The notes under the pieces: generated by a model
What the model saw: only the letters and a program-made list of their open reading frames with translations
The model's database searches: none
Told to the model about the DNA's origin: nothing
Made by a program: the position numbers and the translations under genes
Assembly (NCBI RefSeq): GCF_003626735.1
Contig: NZ_RBHX01000002.1
Coordinates: 1-64,000, forward strand
DNA: 64,000 nt
Direction: 5' to 3'
Origin: Microbacterium sp. CGR2
GTDB lineage: Bacteria; Actinomycetota; Actinomycetes; Actinomycetales; Microbacteriaceae
Shown: piece after piece, positions 32,966-42,159 of the stretch
Numbering within the stretch: position 1 is the first letter of the stretch
Layout of the letters: each line of letters begins with the position of its first letter

Positions 32966-33253
32966 GTCGGGCTCCTTGCCTTTCCTCCGGCCCTCAGGTC
33001 GGCGGTGAAGTTGGCGTAGCGTTCGCATTCGCGACTCGGCCGGGAGCCGGGAATGCGAAGCTACGTACCGAAGATATCTTCGAGTTCGAACATCTGTCAA
33101 CTGTTCTTCGAAATCGAGGCCGGGAATCTGCCGACACGCTCGAACAGATCTTCCAGATCGGCGCGATTCTCGGATACGGTTTCGATAACAACACCCCACC
33201 ACGGGCCTCCGACATTCGAAGAGGAACGTCGGACTTCGCACTGAAGGAGCACC
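32966..33253. promoter_or_regulatory. Divergent LysM/lexA control region with LexA-box candidates
   Basis: 288 nt. TCGAACATCTGTCAAC (33086-33101) fits the left two thirds of the actinobacterial SOS consensus TCGAAC-N4-GTTCGA. Directly beside it is a perfect 14-bp palindrome CGAAGATATCTTCG (33069-33082). A further half site CGAACAGATCTTCC occurs near 33140. LexA probably represses both genes from here. Confidence 0.6.
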
Positions 33254-33940
33254 ATGAGCGAGAACTCAGCCCCGGAGCAGGAGGCCCCTCGGACGCGTCG
33301 GCGGAAGAGCCTCAGCCCGAAGCAGATGGCCATCCTCGAGGTCATCCAGACCTCCATCGCGCATCACGGCTACCCGCCGAGCATGCGCGAGATCGGTGAC
33401 GCGGTCGGGCTCAAGTCCCTTTCCAGCGTGACCCACCAGCTCGGTCAACTCGAACTCAGCGGTTACCTCCGCCGCGATCCCGGCAAGACCCGCGCGATGG
33501 AGGTGCTCATCGACCTGCCCGGCACCAGCGCGGAGAACCCCGCAGATGTGGCCACCCCAGTGGGCGACGCGGCTCTCGTCCCACTCGTCGGCCGGATAGC
33601 CGCAGGCGTGCCCATCACGGCCGACCAGCACGTCGAAGAGATCTTCCCGCTCCCGCGGCAACTGGTGGGCAAGGGCGACCTGTTCATGCTCAAAGTTTCC
33701 GGCGAGTCGATGATCGACGCCGCGATCTGCGATGGCGACTGGGTGGTCATCCGCTCGCAGAACACTGCGGAGAACGGCGAGATCGTTGCCGCGATGCTCG
33801 ACGGCGATGCGACCGTCAAGACGTTCCGACGCCGCGACGGCCACACCTGGCTGCTCCCCCGGAACTCCGCGTTCGAGCCGATCCTCGGCGACGAGGCGAT
33901 CGTCCTCGGCAAGGTGGTCGCGGTGCTCCGCGCCGTCTGA
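33254..33940 (+). CDS. lexA: LexA SOS repressor
   Basis: 228 residues. N-terminal winged HTH (about 18-85: [31 protein letters not shown] region) and C-terminal S24 self-cleaving domain. Cleavage site Ala117-Gly118 (RIAAGVP), catalytic Ser152 ([10 protein letters not shown]) and Lys189 (DATVKTFRR) are all intact. Represses DNA-damage genes until RecA filaments trigger autolysis. Start has AAGGAG upstream. Confidence 0.97.
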   Translation: MSENSAPEQEAPRTRRRKSLSPKQMAILEVIQTSIAHHGYPPSMREIGDAVGLKSLSSVTHQLGQLELSGYLRRDPGKTRAMEVLIDLPGTSAENPADVATPVGDAALVPLVGRIAAGVPITADQHVEEIFPLPRQLVGKGDLFMLKVSGESMIDAAICDGDWVVIRSQNTAENGEIVAAMLDGDATVKTFRRRDGHTWLLPRNSAFEPILGDEAIVLGKVVAVLRAV

Positions 33941-33974
33941 TCCCCACACGCACACGATGGGCTGGCGGGCGCGA

Positions 33975-34053
33975 ACTTCTGCGGCCATCGCCGACGTCTA
34001 CGGCCTCAGGTCGCGATGCCGGCCGCCGTCGGTGCCGCCGAGGCCGCAGAAGT
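33975..34053. repeat. Long-range inverted repeat between lexA and metE
   Basis: ACTTCTGCGGCC (33975-33986) pairs exactly with GGCCGCAGAAGT (34042-34053), extended by GCGCG/CGCGC with a 1-nt bulge; the 55-nt loop is itself GC-rich. It lies between two convergent genes and may terminate both, or be the relic of a small mobile repeat. Confidence 0.6.
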
Positions 34054-34066
34054 CGCGCTCACACGG

Positions 34067-36376
34067 TCATACGCTCACAGAGACGTCTGCGCGGACGCGG
34101 CGGGTGGCCTCCACGATGTTGCGCAGGGACGCAGTGGTCTCGTCGTAGCCGCGGGTCTTCAGGCCGCAGTCCGGGTTCACCCAGAGCTGGCGCGTCGGAA
34201 TCTCCTCGACCGCGCGACGCAGCAGCGACTCGACCTCGTCGACCGTCGGCACCCGGGGCGAGTGGATGTCGTAGACCCCGGGGCCGATCCCGTGATCGAA
34301 CCCCGATTCGGCGATGTCCGCGACGACCTCCATGCGACTGCGCGCCGCCTCGATCGACGTCACGTCGGCATCCAGCGCCCGGATGGCGTCGATGACGACA
34401 CCGAACTCGGAATAACAGAGGTGCGTGTGCACCTGAGTACCGGCCGCCGCGCCACCCGTGGCCAGGCGGAAGGAGCCGACAGACCAGTCGAGGTACGCGG
34501 CCTGATCGGCCTTCTTCAGGGGCAGCAGCTCGCGCAGCGCGGGCTCGTCGACCTGGATGACCTCGATGCCTGCCGCCTCGAGGTCGCCGATCTCCTCGCG
34601 AAGCGCGAGAGCGACCTGGTTCGCGGTCTCCCCCAGCGGCTGGTCGTCGCGCACGAACGACCAGGCGAGGATCGTCACCGGCCCCGTGAGCATCCCCTTC
34701 ATGTGCTTCGTGGTCAACGACTGGGCGTAGCTGGACCAGGCCACCGTGATCGGCGCGGGCCGGGAGACATCCCCCCACAGGATCGACGGCCGTGTCGCCC
34801 TGGACCCGTAGGACTGGACCCAGCCGTTCTCCGTCACGGCGAAACCGTCGAGGTTCTCCGCGAAGTACTGAACCATGTCGTTGCGCTCCGGCTCGCCGTG
34901 CACGAGCACGTCCAGACCGAGCTCTTCCTGAAGCGACACGACGCTCGCGACCTCGCGGCGGAGGAACTCCTCGTAGTCCTCTTGAGGCACCTCACCTCGG
35001 ATGAACTGTGCGCGTGCGCGACGGATGTCGCCGGTCTGCGGGAACGATCCGATCGTGGTCAGCGGCAGTGCGGGAAGCCCGAGCGCTTCCTGGGCGGACT
35101 CTCGCTCCTCGTAGGAGACCCTCGAGAAGTCCGCGTCCTCGAGCGTGCGGCGTCGCACTTCGCCGTCGCGGACTCCGCGCGCGGTCAGTCGATCCTCCAG
35201 CGCAGCCGAGGCGGAGTCGAGTTCGGCAGCGATGGCATCGCGACCTTCCCCGAGGCCTCGCGCCAGAACGCCCACCTGCTCGACCTTCTGATCCGCGAAC
35301 GCGAGCCAGGAAGCCAGACGAGTGTCGAGAAGGGTCTCGTCGGTGACGTCGTGCGGCACATGCAGCAAAGACGTCGAGGTTGCGGCGGAGACGGGGGTAC
35401 CGAGTCCGCGCAGAACCTCGAGCTTGTCGAAGGCCGCGGCCAGGTCACCGCGCCAGATGTTGTGCCCGTCGATCACACCACCGACGAGCGTCTTCCCTTC
35501 CAAGCCCGGCACCGGCGCGGGAACGCCACCGCGCACCAGGTCGACCGCGATCGCCTCGATCGGGGCGGCGGCGAGCACCGTGAACACGTCGCCGAGGTCT
35601 GCGTACGGCGCAGCCACGAGAATCGACGGCCGCTCCGCTGCCGCGCCCAGCACAGCGAGAGCGGATGCCGCGGCATCCGCCAGCTGCGACGTCGACGCCG
35701 GCAGCGACTCGCTGACGAGCGCCGGCTCATCCAGCTGAACCCATTCGGCTCCGGCTGCTTTGAGCTTGGCGAGCAGCTCGACATAGACGGGCAGCACGTC
35801 GGCAAGTCGTGACAGCGGATCGAAGCCTTCGGGCGTATCGTCCGAAGCTTTCGCCAGAGCCAGCAGTGTGACCGGCCCGACGATCACGGGGCGGGTGACG
35901 AGTCCGGCGGCCGCCGCCTCGGCGACCTCTCGCACCAGACGCTCGCTGGACAGGGAGAACACCGTCTCCGGGCCGATCTCCGGGACCAGGTAGTGGTAGT
36001 TGGAGTCGAACCACTTCGTCATCTCCAGCGGCGCGCGGTCACCTTCGCCGCGGGCGATGGTGAAGTAGGCGGGCAGACCGATCGTGCCGTCGGCCGACCG
36101 CAGGTTCTCGAAGCGTGCAGGGATCGCACCGACGGTGGTCGCAGCGTCGAGCACCTGGTCGTAGTAGGAGAACGACTCCGGGATCGCCGAGTCGGTGCGT
36201 CCGAGACCGAGCGCCGTGAGCCGCTCGCGGGTGGTCGCACGCAGTTCGGATGCGGTCCGTTCCAGCTCCGCCTCGTCGATGCGGCCGGCCCAGAACGCCT
36301 CCACCGCCTTCTTGAGCTCACGGCGGCGGCCGATGCGGGGGTAGCCGAGGATGGTGCCCTCGGGGAATGCAGTCAT
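34067..36376 (-). CDS. metE: Cobalamin-independent methionine synthase
   Basis: 769 residues. Transfers methyl from 5-methyl-THF-polyglutamate to homocysteine. N-terminal domain starts YPRIGRRRELKKA; the C-terminal catalytic domain has HGEPERNDMVQYF and the zinc ligands in HTHLCYSEFG (His, Cys), a Glu, and NPDCGLKTRG (Cys). Complete. 45 nt downstream of metF, which supplies its substrate, so the two form an operon. Confidence 0.97.
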   Translation of the reverse strand: MTAFPEGTILGYPRIGRRRELKKAVEAFWAGRIDEAELERTASELRATTRERLTALGLGRTDSAIPESFSYYDQVLDAATTVGAIPARFENLRSADGTIGLPAYFTIARGEGDRAPLEMTKWFDSNYHYLVPEIGPETVFSLSSERLVREVAEAAAAGLVTRPVIVGPVTLLALAKASDDTPEGFDPLSRLADVLPVYVELLAKLKAAGAEWVQLDEPALVSESLPASTSQLADAAASALAVLGAAAERPSILVAAPYADLGDVFTVLAAAPIEAIAVDLVRGGVPAPVPGLEGKTLVGGVIDGHNIWRGDLAAAFDKLEVLRGLGTPVSAATSTSLLHVPHDVTDETLLDTRLASWLAFADQKVEQVGVLARGLGEGRDAIAAELDSASAALEDRLTARGVRDGEVRRRTLEDADFSRVSYEERESAQEALGLPALPLTTIGSFPQTGDIRRARAQFIRGEVPQEDYEEFLRREVASVVSLQEELGLDVLVHGEPERNDMVQYFAENLDGFAVTENGWVQSYGSRATRPSILWGDVSRPAPITVAWSSYAQSLTTKHMKGMLTGPVTILAWSFVRDDQPLGETANQVALALREEIGDLEAAGIEVIQVDEPALRELLPLKKADQAAYLDWSVGSFRLATGGAAAGTQVHTHLCYSEFGVVIDAIRALDADVTSIEAARSRMEVVADIAESGFDHGIGPGVYDIHSPRVPTVDEVESLLRRAVEEIPTRQLWVNPDCGLKTRGYDETTASLRNIVEATRRVRADVSVSV

Positions 36377-36421
36377 GATCTTTCCTTTCGGCGGGGTCTT
36401 GTCGACGTGGTCGGTTCGGGT

Positions 36422-37369
36422 TCAGTGGCGCAGGGCGGGAAGGATGCCGGCGTCGGAGAGCACGGTGAGAACGGTATCGTGCTGATTGAAGGCGTAAAGG
36501 TGCACACCGGGTGCGCCGCCGGCGACCACATCTCGAGTGAGGCGCGCCGCCCACTCGATTCCGATCGCCCGACGGCCCTCGGTCGTGGGCTCGACATCGA
36601 GGGCGATGGCGAGCTCGCTCGGAAGGTCTTCGCCGGTCAGTTCGAGCACGCGGGCGAGGCGGGCCGGCGACGTGATCGGCATGATGCCCGGAAGGATGGG
36701 GATCGTGACTCCGGCGTTGCGCGCACGCTCGACGAAGGCGAGATAGTCGTCCGGGTGGAAGAACAGCTGCGTGATCGCGAAGGTGGCTCCCGCGGCCTGC
36801 TTCGCCAGCAGCGCCTCGAACTCCTGCGCGCGATGCGTCGCTCGTGGGTGCCCCTTCGGGAAAGCGGCGACGGCGATGTTGACCTTGCGCCGCGGCGCCA
36901 CCCTGGCAGCACCGGGGAACCCGGGCACCGGAGACTCCTCGTACGGAGCCCGCTCGGCCTGCGCGCGGTCGATCAGCTGCACGAGCTGGGCCGCGCTCTC
37001 CAGATCGCCGAGGAACCCCTCGGTCTGTCCGAGCGGCGGATCTCCGCGAAGCGCGAGGAAGCTCAGGATGCCGGCGTCGAGGAACTCCCGGATGAGCGCC
37101 GCCGCACCGGCATACGTGTTGCCCACGCAGGTCAGGTGGGCGAGCGGCTCGACGTCGGTGTGTTCGCGGATGAAGCGGAGCACGTCGAGCGAGCGCCCTC
37201 CGGTCGACCCGCCGGCGCCATAGGTCACGGAGAGGAACTCGGGTCCTGCGGCGGCGAGACGACGGACGGTCTCGTGCAGGGCCTCCTCGTTCGAGGCCGA
37301 TCGCGGCGGATAGAGCTCGAAGGAGAACGGCACGCGGGCGGTGCCTGAGGTCTCGATCTCGGAAGACAT
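36422..37369 (-). CDS. metF: Methylenetetrahydrofolate reductase
   Basis: 315 residues, FAD TIM barrel that makes 5-methyl-THF for MetE. FSFELYPPRSASNEEALHET and SVTYGAGGSTGGRSLD are characteristic; LRGDPP and TQLFFHPDDYL follow. ATG 37369 has AGGAGAGAG upstream; a GTG 45 nt further up is in frame but gives a Pro/Arg-rich, non-conserved extension. Confidence 0.95.
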   Translation of the reverse strand: MSSEIETSGTARVPFSFELYPPRSASNEEALHETVRRLAAAGPEFLSVTYGAGGSTGGRSLDVLRFIREHTDVEPLAHLTCVGNTYAGAAALIREFLDAGILSFLALRGDPPLGQTEGFLGDLESAAQLVQLIDRAQAERAPYEESPVPGFPGAARVAPRRKVNIAVAAFPKGHPRATHRAQEFEALLAKQAAGATFAITQLFFHPDDYLAFVERARNAGVTIPILPGIMPITSPARLARVLELTGEDLPSELAIALDVEPTTEGRRAIGIEWAARLTRDVVAGGAPGVHLYAFNQHDTVLTVLSDAGILPALRH

Positions 37370-37558
37370 CTCTCTCCTGGGGACAGGGCGGGCCGGGGGC
37401 CGCGCACGACACACTGGGGCATCGTTCGCGGGCGGGTGCCGGGCTCGGCTGTCGCTCCACGTCCGGGGCTAACCGGGCGTTTCCAGAAACTTAGAACACG
37501 GCGGAGGGCGGCCGCACGAGTGTGACGCCGTGTGTCGCACGGCGCATAGGCTCGAGGC
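37370..37558. promoter_or_regulatory. metF leader and S9 peptidase promoter
   Basis: 189 nt between divergent genes. I see no SAM, SAH or cobalamin riboswitch core. On the plus strand TAGGCT (37547-37552) lies 6 nt before the peptidase ATG. The minus side has a GC-rich leader (several GGCCC-type pairs) that may fold but has no known family. Confidence 0.4.
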
Positions 37559-39424
37559 ATGTCGTCGCCGTTCGGATCCTGGCCCTCCCCCTTCTCCGCC
37601 GCCTCGGTCGCGGCATCCACCCCGCGCATCGACGGCGCACGGTTCGTCGGTGCGGAGATCTGGTGGGGCGAATCGGTGCCGGCTGAGGGCGGGCGCGTCA
37701 CCGTCCGCAGCTCGAGCGGAGCCGAGATCCTGCCTGCGCCGTGGAGTGCGCGCTCACGCGTCCACGAATACGGCGGTGGAGCGTGGACGGCGGATGCCGA
37801 CGGCATCCTGTACTTCGTCGACGGCCGCGATCAGCGTGTGTACCGACTCGAGCACAGCGGCACACCGCAGGCGCTCACGGCACCCGGTCCGGCGCATGGC
37901 GGTCTGCGCGTGCAGCACGGGCGCCTCCTCGCCGTGCGCGAGGACCTGAGCGTCGAGCCGCATCAGCGAGCGATCGTCGAGATCCCTCTCGACGGGAGCG
38001 CCGCGGATGACGACACGGCGACCCGCGTCTTCGTGCAGGGGACGGCGTTCTTCGCGCATCCTTCGCTGTCACCCGATCAGACGCGCATCGCCTGGATCGA
38101 GTGGAGCGGCGTGCGGATGCCGTGGGACAGTGCTCTCCTGTCCATCACGGCGGTCGACGACCAGACGTTCGCGCCGCTCTCGACCCGGGCCGCACTGCAG
38201 CCCGAGTGGGTCTCCGACACAGAGGTGCTCTACAGCGATGACCCGAGCGGACGGTGGCAGCTGCAGCGGTTGGCGCTCGACCATCTGACGCCGCGTGCCG
38301 ACCCGACGGCGCTCACGGCCTCGGATGCCGACACCGGATACGGCCTGTGGGTGCTCGGGAACCGGTGGTACCAGCCCCTCGCCGACGGCAGGATCGTCGC
38401 CGTCCGCACGAACGGTCGCGACGAGGTGGTGGAGATCGGCCCAGATGGCGACACACGCACGATCGACATCCCCTGCGACGGGCACGTCAGCATCGAGGAC
38501 GTCTCCGGCTCCCGGGTCCTGCTCGTCGGGAACGGATCTGCTGTCGAACCGGGTGTCTGGTGCGCGGACCTCGACACCGACGAGATCGCCTCCGTCGTCG
38601 GTGGTCGGCCAGTCGACGCGGACTGGATGCCGTCGGCCGCGCCGATCGTCGTCGAGGGCGCTCACGGTCCCGTGCATGCCTTCGCCTACCCGCCGGCCAA
38701 CCCGGACGTCGCCGCACCCGCCGGCGAACTGCCTCCCTATGTCGTGTTCGTGCACGGTGGACCTACCGCGCACGTCACCGGCGCCGCCTCCGCGGCGATC
38801 GCCTTCTACACCAGCCGCGGCATCGGCGTGCTGGACGTGAACTACGGCGGATCGACGGGATATGGGCGCGCCTACCGGGAGCGACTGCGCGGAGAGTGGG
38901 GCGTGGTCGATGTCGACGACGTCATCGCGGCAGCCCGAGGCCTGGCGGATGCCGGACTCGCGGACCCGGCACGCATCGCCATCCGCGGCGGGTCAGCCGG
39001 AGGCTGGACTGTTCTTTCCGCGCTCGTGCGAGGAGGAACTTTCGCCGCCGGGATCAGCCGGTACGGCGTCGCCGACCTCCGGATGCTCGCGGAGCACTCC
39101 CACGACTTCGAGGAGCACTACATCTCGGGCCTGGTCGGTCCGCTGCCGGCCTCCGAGGATCTCTACATCGAGCGGTCACCGCTCACGAACGCGGAACGCA
39201 TCGAGGTGCCGGTGCTGCTCATGCAGGGCGCGGAGGATCGCGTCGTCCCGCCCTCGCAGTCGGAGGCGCTTCGCGATGCTCTGGCGGCTCGCGGGATCGA
39301 CCACGAGTACGTGCTCTACCCGGGTGAAGGACACGGGTTCCGCAGCGCCGAGACCATCGTCGATGCTCTCGAGCGCGAGCTGACCTTCCTCGGGCGCGTG
39401 TTCGCGTTCACGCCTCGCCTCTGA
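37559..39424 (+). CDS. S9 family peptidase (prolyl oligopeptidase/acylaminoacyl-peptidase type)
   Basis: 621 residues. Residues ~1-370 form a beta-propeller-like region; ~390-621 an alpha/beta hydrolase. Triad: Ser in IRGGSAGGWT (about 480), Asp in GAEDRVVPP (about 559), His in YPGEGHGFR (about 591). VHGGPTAHV is the oxyanion loop. No signal peptide, so cytoplasmic; it should cut small peptides. Leaderless start judged from TAGGCT at 6 nt. Confidence 0.92.
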   Translation: MSSPFGSWPSPFSAASVAASTPRIDGARFVGAEIWWGESVPAEGGRVTVRSSSGAEILPAPWSARSRVHEYGGGAWTADADGILYFVDGRDQRVYRLEHSGTPQALTAPGPAHGGLRVQHGRLLAVREDLSVEPHQRAIVEIPLDGSAADDDTATRVFVQGTAFFAHPSLSPDQTRIAWIEWSGVRMPWDSALLSITAVDDQTFAPLSTRAALQPEWVSDTEVLYSDDPSGRWQLQRLALDHLTPRADPTALTASDADTGYGLWVLGNRWYQPLADGRIVAVRTNGRDEVVEIGPDGDTRTIDIPCDGHVSIEDVSGSRVLLVGNGSAVEPGVWCADLDTDEIASVVGGRPVDADWMPSAAPIVVEGAHGPVHAFAYPPANPDVAAPAGELPPYVVFVHGGPTAHVTGAASAAIAFYTSRGIGVLDVNYGGSTGYGRAYRERLRGEWGVVDVDDVIAAARGLADAGLADPARIAIRGGSAGGWTVLSALVRGGTFAAGISRYGVADLRMLAEHSHDFEEHYISGLVGPLPASEDLYIERSPLTNAERIEVPVLLMQGAEDRVVPPSQSEALRDALAARGIDHEYVLYPGEGHGFRSAETIVDALERELTFLGRVFAFTPRL

Positions 39425-39463
39425 CTGGCGGTGCGTCGGTGCGAAGGCGCGACAGTGCGCGGT

Positions 39464-39940
39464 CTACTCGCCGACGCGGTTCCGCAGGCGCATGGCGCGG
39501 TCTGCCTCGCGAGTGTCCTGGCGCTCGCGCAAGGTCTGGCGCTTGTCGTACTCGCGCTTTCCCTTGGCCAGGGCGATCTCGACCTTGGCGCGACCGTCGG
39601 AGAAGTAGAGCTTCATCGGGATGAGCGTGTAGCCGCCTGCCGAGACGGCATGGGCGATCTTCGCGATCTCTTCGCGATGCAGCAGCAGCTTGCGGATGCG
39701 CTTGGCGGAGTGGTTGGTCCAGTGGCCCTGCGAGTACTCCGGGATGTGCACCGAGTCGAGGAACACCTCGTTCCCCTTGACGAAGGCGTAGCCATCGCTG
39801 AGGTTGGCGCGGCCCTGTCGCAGCGACTTCACTTCGGTGCCGGTGAGCACCATTCCCGCCTCGTACGACTTCTCGATGGCGTAGTCGTGACGTGCGCGAC
39901 GATTGGTCGCGACGACCTTCTCCCCGCGTTCCCTGGGCAT
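39464..39940 (-). CDS. smpB: SsrA-binding protein SmpB
   Basis: 158 residues. Binds tmRNA and guides it to stalled ribosomes. VVATNRRARHDYAIEKSYEAG, GTEVKSLRQGRANLSD and the basic tail KREYDKRQTLRERQDTRE are standard. ATG 39940 has AGGAG upstream. Order ftsE-ftsX-smpB is the common actinobacterial arrangement. No ssrA gene is seen in the window. Confidence 0.96.
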   Translation of the reverse strand: MPRERGEKVVATNRRARHDYAIEKSYEAGMVLTGTEVKSLRQGRANLSDGYAFVKGNEVFLDSVHIPEYSQGHWTNHSAKRIRKLLLHREEIAKIAHAVSAGGYTLIPMKLYFSDGRAKVEIALAKGKREYDKRQTLRERQDTREADRAMRLRNRVGE

Positions 39941-40003
39941 GATGCTCTCCTGTGCTCTGTGGCCGGGCGTGTCCTCTGTGATCGGCCAGCCCACCAGCCT
40001 ACA

Positions 40004-40918
40004 TCAGGTGCGGAGCCACCGCCGGATCGCGAACCCGGCTGAGAGCGCGGCGAGCACGACGCCGATTCCGATCAGCACGGGGACCACGAGCGCGGCGTTC
40101 TCCATCGTGACCCAGGTCGTGATGAACGGCACCCGCCCGCGGAGGTATCCGTTGACGCCGAAGTGCACCCCTGCGATGACCGCGGCGCTGGCCAGCGCTG
40201 AACCCAGGAAGGCGGCGAACACGCCTTCGAGCACGAACGGTGTCTGGATGAAGCGATTGGATGCTCCGACCAGGCGCATGATGCCGATCTCCTTGCGGCG
40301 GGCGTACGCCGACAATCGGATCGTGGTGCCGATCAGCAGTGTCGCCGCGATGAGCATCAGAACGGCGATGCCTACGGCGATGTACGTCGCCACCGTCAGG
40401 GCGGAGAACAGCGGTTCGAGGTATTGCAGCTGGTCCTGGACCTGCTCGACGCCGGCCTGACCGCTGAAGGCTTCCGAGAGCACCTGGGATTGCCCGGGGT
40501 CCTTCATCGTGACGAAGAACACCTCGAACGCCTGGTCCGGCGTGAGAACGCTGGCCTGATCCTCGCCGAGCTGGTCGACGAGCTTGGCGTAGGTCTCTTC
40601 CTTCGTGTCGAAGGTGAGCGAGCTGATGAGCGGCCCGAGCGCCTCCCCTTCGAGCTGCGCCTGGACCGCCGCGACCTGTTCCTCGCTGGCGGCGCCGTCG
40701 AGGCAGGTCTCCGCTTCCGACACCTCGGAGCACATGTAGACGGCGACCTGCGCCCGCTCGGCCCAGTAGCCGCGCATCACGCCGATCTGGGCCTGCATGA
40801 GGATCGCAGCGCCGACGAAGGTCAGTGACACGAACGTGACGAGCACGACGGAGATCACCATCGAGATGTTTCGACGGAGGCCGCCCAGGGCCTCGGTCAG
40901 AATCAGGCCGATTCTCAC
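40004..40918 (-). CDS. ftsX: Cell division protein FtsX
   Basis: 304 residues. Four membrane helices: one near residue 20-45, then three after residue ~175. The large extracellular loop (about 50-170) contains the Cys pair (MCSEVSEAETC). RRKEIGIMRLVGASNRFIQTPF is the FtsX/MacB-type motif. It couples FtsE ATPase to peptidoglycan hydrolases at the septum. Overlaps ftsE by 4 nt. Confidence 0.96.
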   Translation of the reverse strand: MRIGLILTEALGGLRRNISMVISVVLVTFVSLTFVGAAILMQAQIGVMRGYWAERAQVAVYMCSEVSEAETCLDGAASEEQVAAVQAQLEGEALGPLISSLTFDTKEETYAKLVDQLGEDQASVLTPDQAFEVFFVTMKDPGQSQVLSEAFSGQAGVEQVQDQLQYLEPLFSALTVATYIAVGIAVLMLIAATLLIGTTIRLSAYARRKEIGIMRLVGASNRFIQTPFVLEGVFAAFLGSALASAAVIAGVHFGVNGYLRGRVPFITTWVTMENAALVVPVLIGIGVVLAALSAGFAIRRWLRT

Positions 40919-41982
40919 GATGTCGGCCCCACTTCCTGATCCTTGTCATCCGACAGTCCCAGCCGATCGGCGACTCCGAGTTCGGCGACGTCCACCTCCG
41001 GCAGCACGATCGGATGGGTACGTGGTCGCGTCGCGGCCGGCGCGTCGACCGGCTCGTCGATGACCGGTCGCGTCTGCGGTTCGGGCGGCACAGCCTGCGC
41101 TTCCGGGACCTCGGATGCGGAGGGCACGGCGTCAGCCGCGTTCGCTTCGGCCTTGCGCTGCGCGCTGAGCTCTTCAGCCAGGGCAGCGCGCACCACCGAG
41201 AGATCGGCCGTCTGGCGCTGCACCTCCTGCACGGCGGTGAGTGCGGCTGCGGCCGCGGCACCGCGGACCCCTTCCGGGGCGAGGCGCGGGATGTTGGAGG
41301 TGTCGCCGTAACCGCCGTGCACCTCGTCGCGCACCATCTCGCCATCGCTGAGCTCGATCACCCGGCGCTGCATCTGGTCGACGAAACCCGCCTCGTGCGT
41401 GGCCATCAGCACGGTGGTGCCCCCGGCGTTGATCCGAGCGAGCAGCTGCATGATGTCGACGGAGGTCGCGGGGTCGAGGTTTCCCGTCGGCTCATCGGCG
41501 AGCAGCACCTGAGGCCGGTTCACGAGGGCGCGGGCGATCGCGACGCGCTGCTGCTCACCGCCGGAGAGCTCGTGCGGCATCCGCTTCTCCTTGCCGTCGA
41601 GACCGACGAGAGCGAGCGCCTCCGGCACGGCCTGCTGGATGAACCCACGGGACGAACCGGTGACCTGCAGGGTGAACGCGACGTTCTGGTACACGGTCTT
41701 GGACGGCAGCAGGCGGAAGTCCTGGAAGACCGAGCCGATGTGACGCCGGAAGTACGGCACCTTTCGGTTGGCGAGCGACCGCAGGTCGCGCCCGAGCACC
41801 GCGACGCGGCCCGATGTGGGCACGTCCTCGCGGAGGATCAGACGAAGACAGGAGGACTTGCCGGAGCCTGAGGCGCCGACGAGGAAGAGGAACTCTCCGC
41901 GTTGCACTTCGAAGTCGACACCGGACAGGGCGGGCTTCGACGTTCCGCGGTAGCGTTTCGTGACGTTCTCGAACCGAATCAT
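40915..41982 (-). CDS. ftsE: Cell division ATP-binding protein FtsE with long acidic C-terminal tail
   Basis: 355 residues; usual FtsE is about 230. Residues 1-225 are a full ABC ATPase: GASGSGKSS, LSGGEQQRV, VLLADEPTGNLD, MATHEAGF. Residues ~235-355 form an Ala/Glu/Pro-rich tail with a short coiled-coil-like helix (VQEVQRQTADLSVVRAALAEE) and no known domain. Such tails occur in Microbacteriaceae and may bind division partners. The next gene upstream is the divergent DUF2510 gene. Confidence 0.94.
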   Translation of the reverse strand: MIRFENVTKRYRGTSKPALSGVDFEVQRGEFLFLVGASGSGKSSCLRLILREDVPTSGRVAVLGRDLRSLANRKVPYFRRHIGSVFQDFRLLPSKTVYQNVAFTLQVTGSSRGFIQQAVPEALALVGLDGKEKRMPHELSGGEQQRVAIARALVNRPQVLLADEPTGNLDPATSVDIMQLLARINAGGTTVLMATHEAGFVDQMQRRVIELSDGEMVRDEVHGGYGDTSNIPRLAPEGVRGAAAAAALTAVQEVQRQTADLSVVRAALAEELSAQRKAEANAADAVPSASEVPEAQAVPPEPQTRPVIDEPVDAPAATRPRTHPIVLPEVDVAELGVADRLGLSDDKDQEVGPTS

Positions 41983-42098
41983 GGCGTTACGAGCCTAAGC
42001 GCGGCCTCTTCGCTGGTCGCGAGCGACACCCCGCAGGCGCGACCGCGTATGGGTATTGCTGCCCACGAGATGGCCTGATCGACGTCACCTGCCACTGC

Positions 42099-42105
42099 TA
42101 TACAT
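42099..42105 (+). promoter_or_regulatory. Candidate -10 box of the DUF2510 gene
   Basis: TATACAT about 55 nt before the ATG, which itself has GAGGGGGAC as Shine-Dalgarno. On the other side TAGGCT lies 9 nt before the ftsE ATG, so the two genes are divergently transcribed from this 177-nt gap. Confidence 0.4.
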
Positions 42106-42159
42106 GGAACATCGGTTCGCGCCACTTCGCGCGCGCGGAAGACTTTCGAGGGGGACCCC

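Noticed and set aside
37370..37500. SAM, SAH or cobalamin riboswitch before metF
   Set aside because: No conserved core motif of these classes could be found on the minus strand.
39941..40003. tmRNA (ssrA) next to smpB
   Set aside because: Only 63 nt are available, and no tRNA-like end is present.
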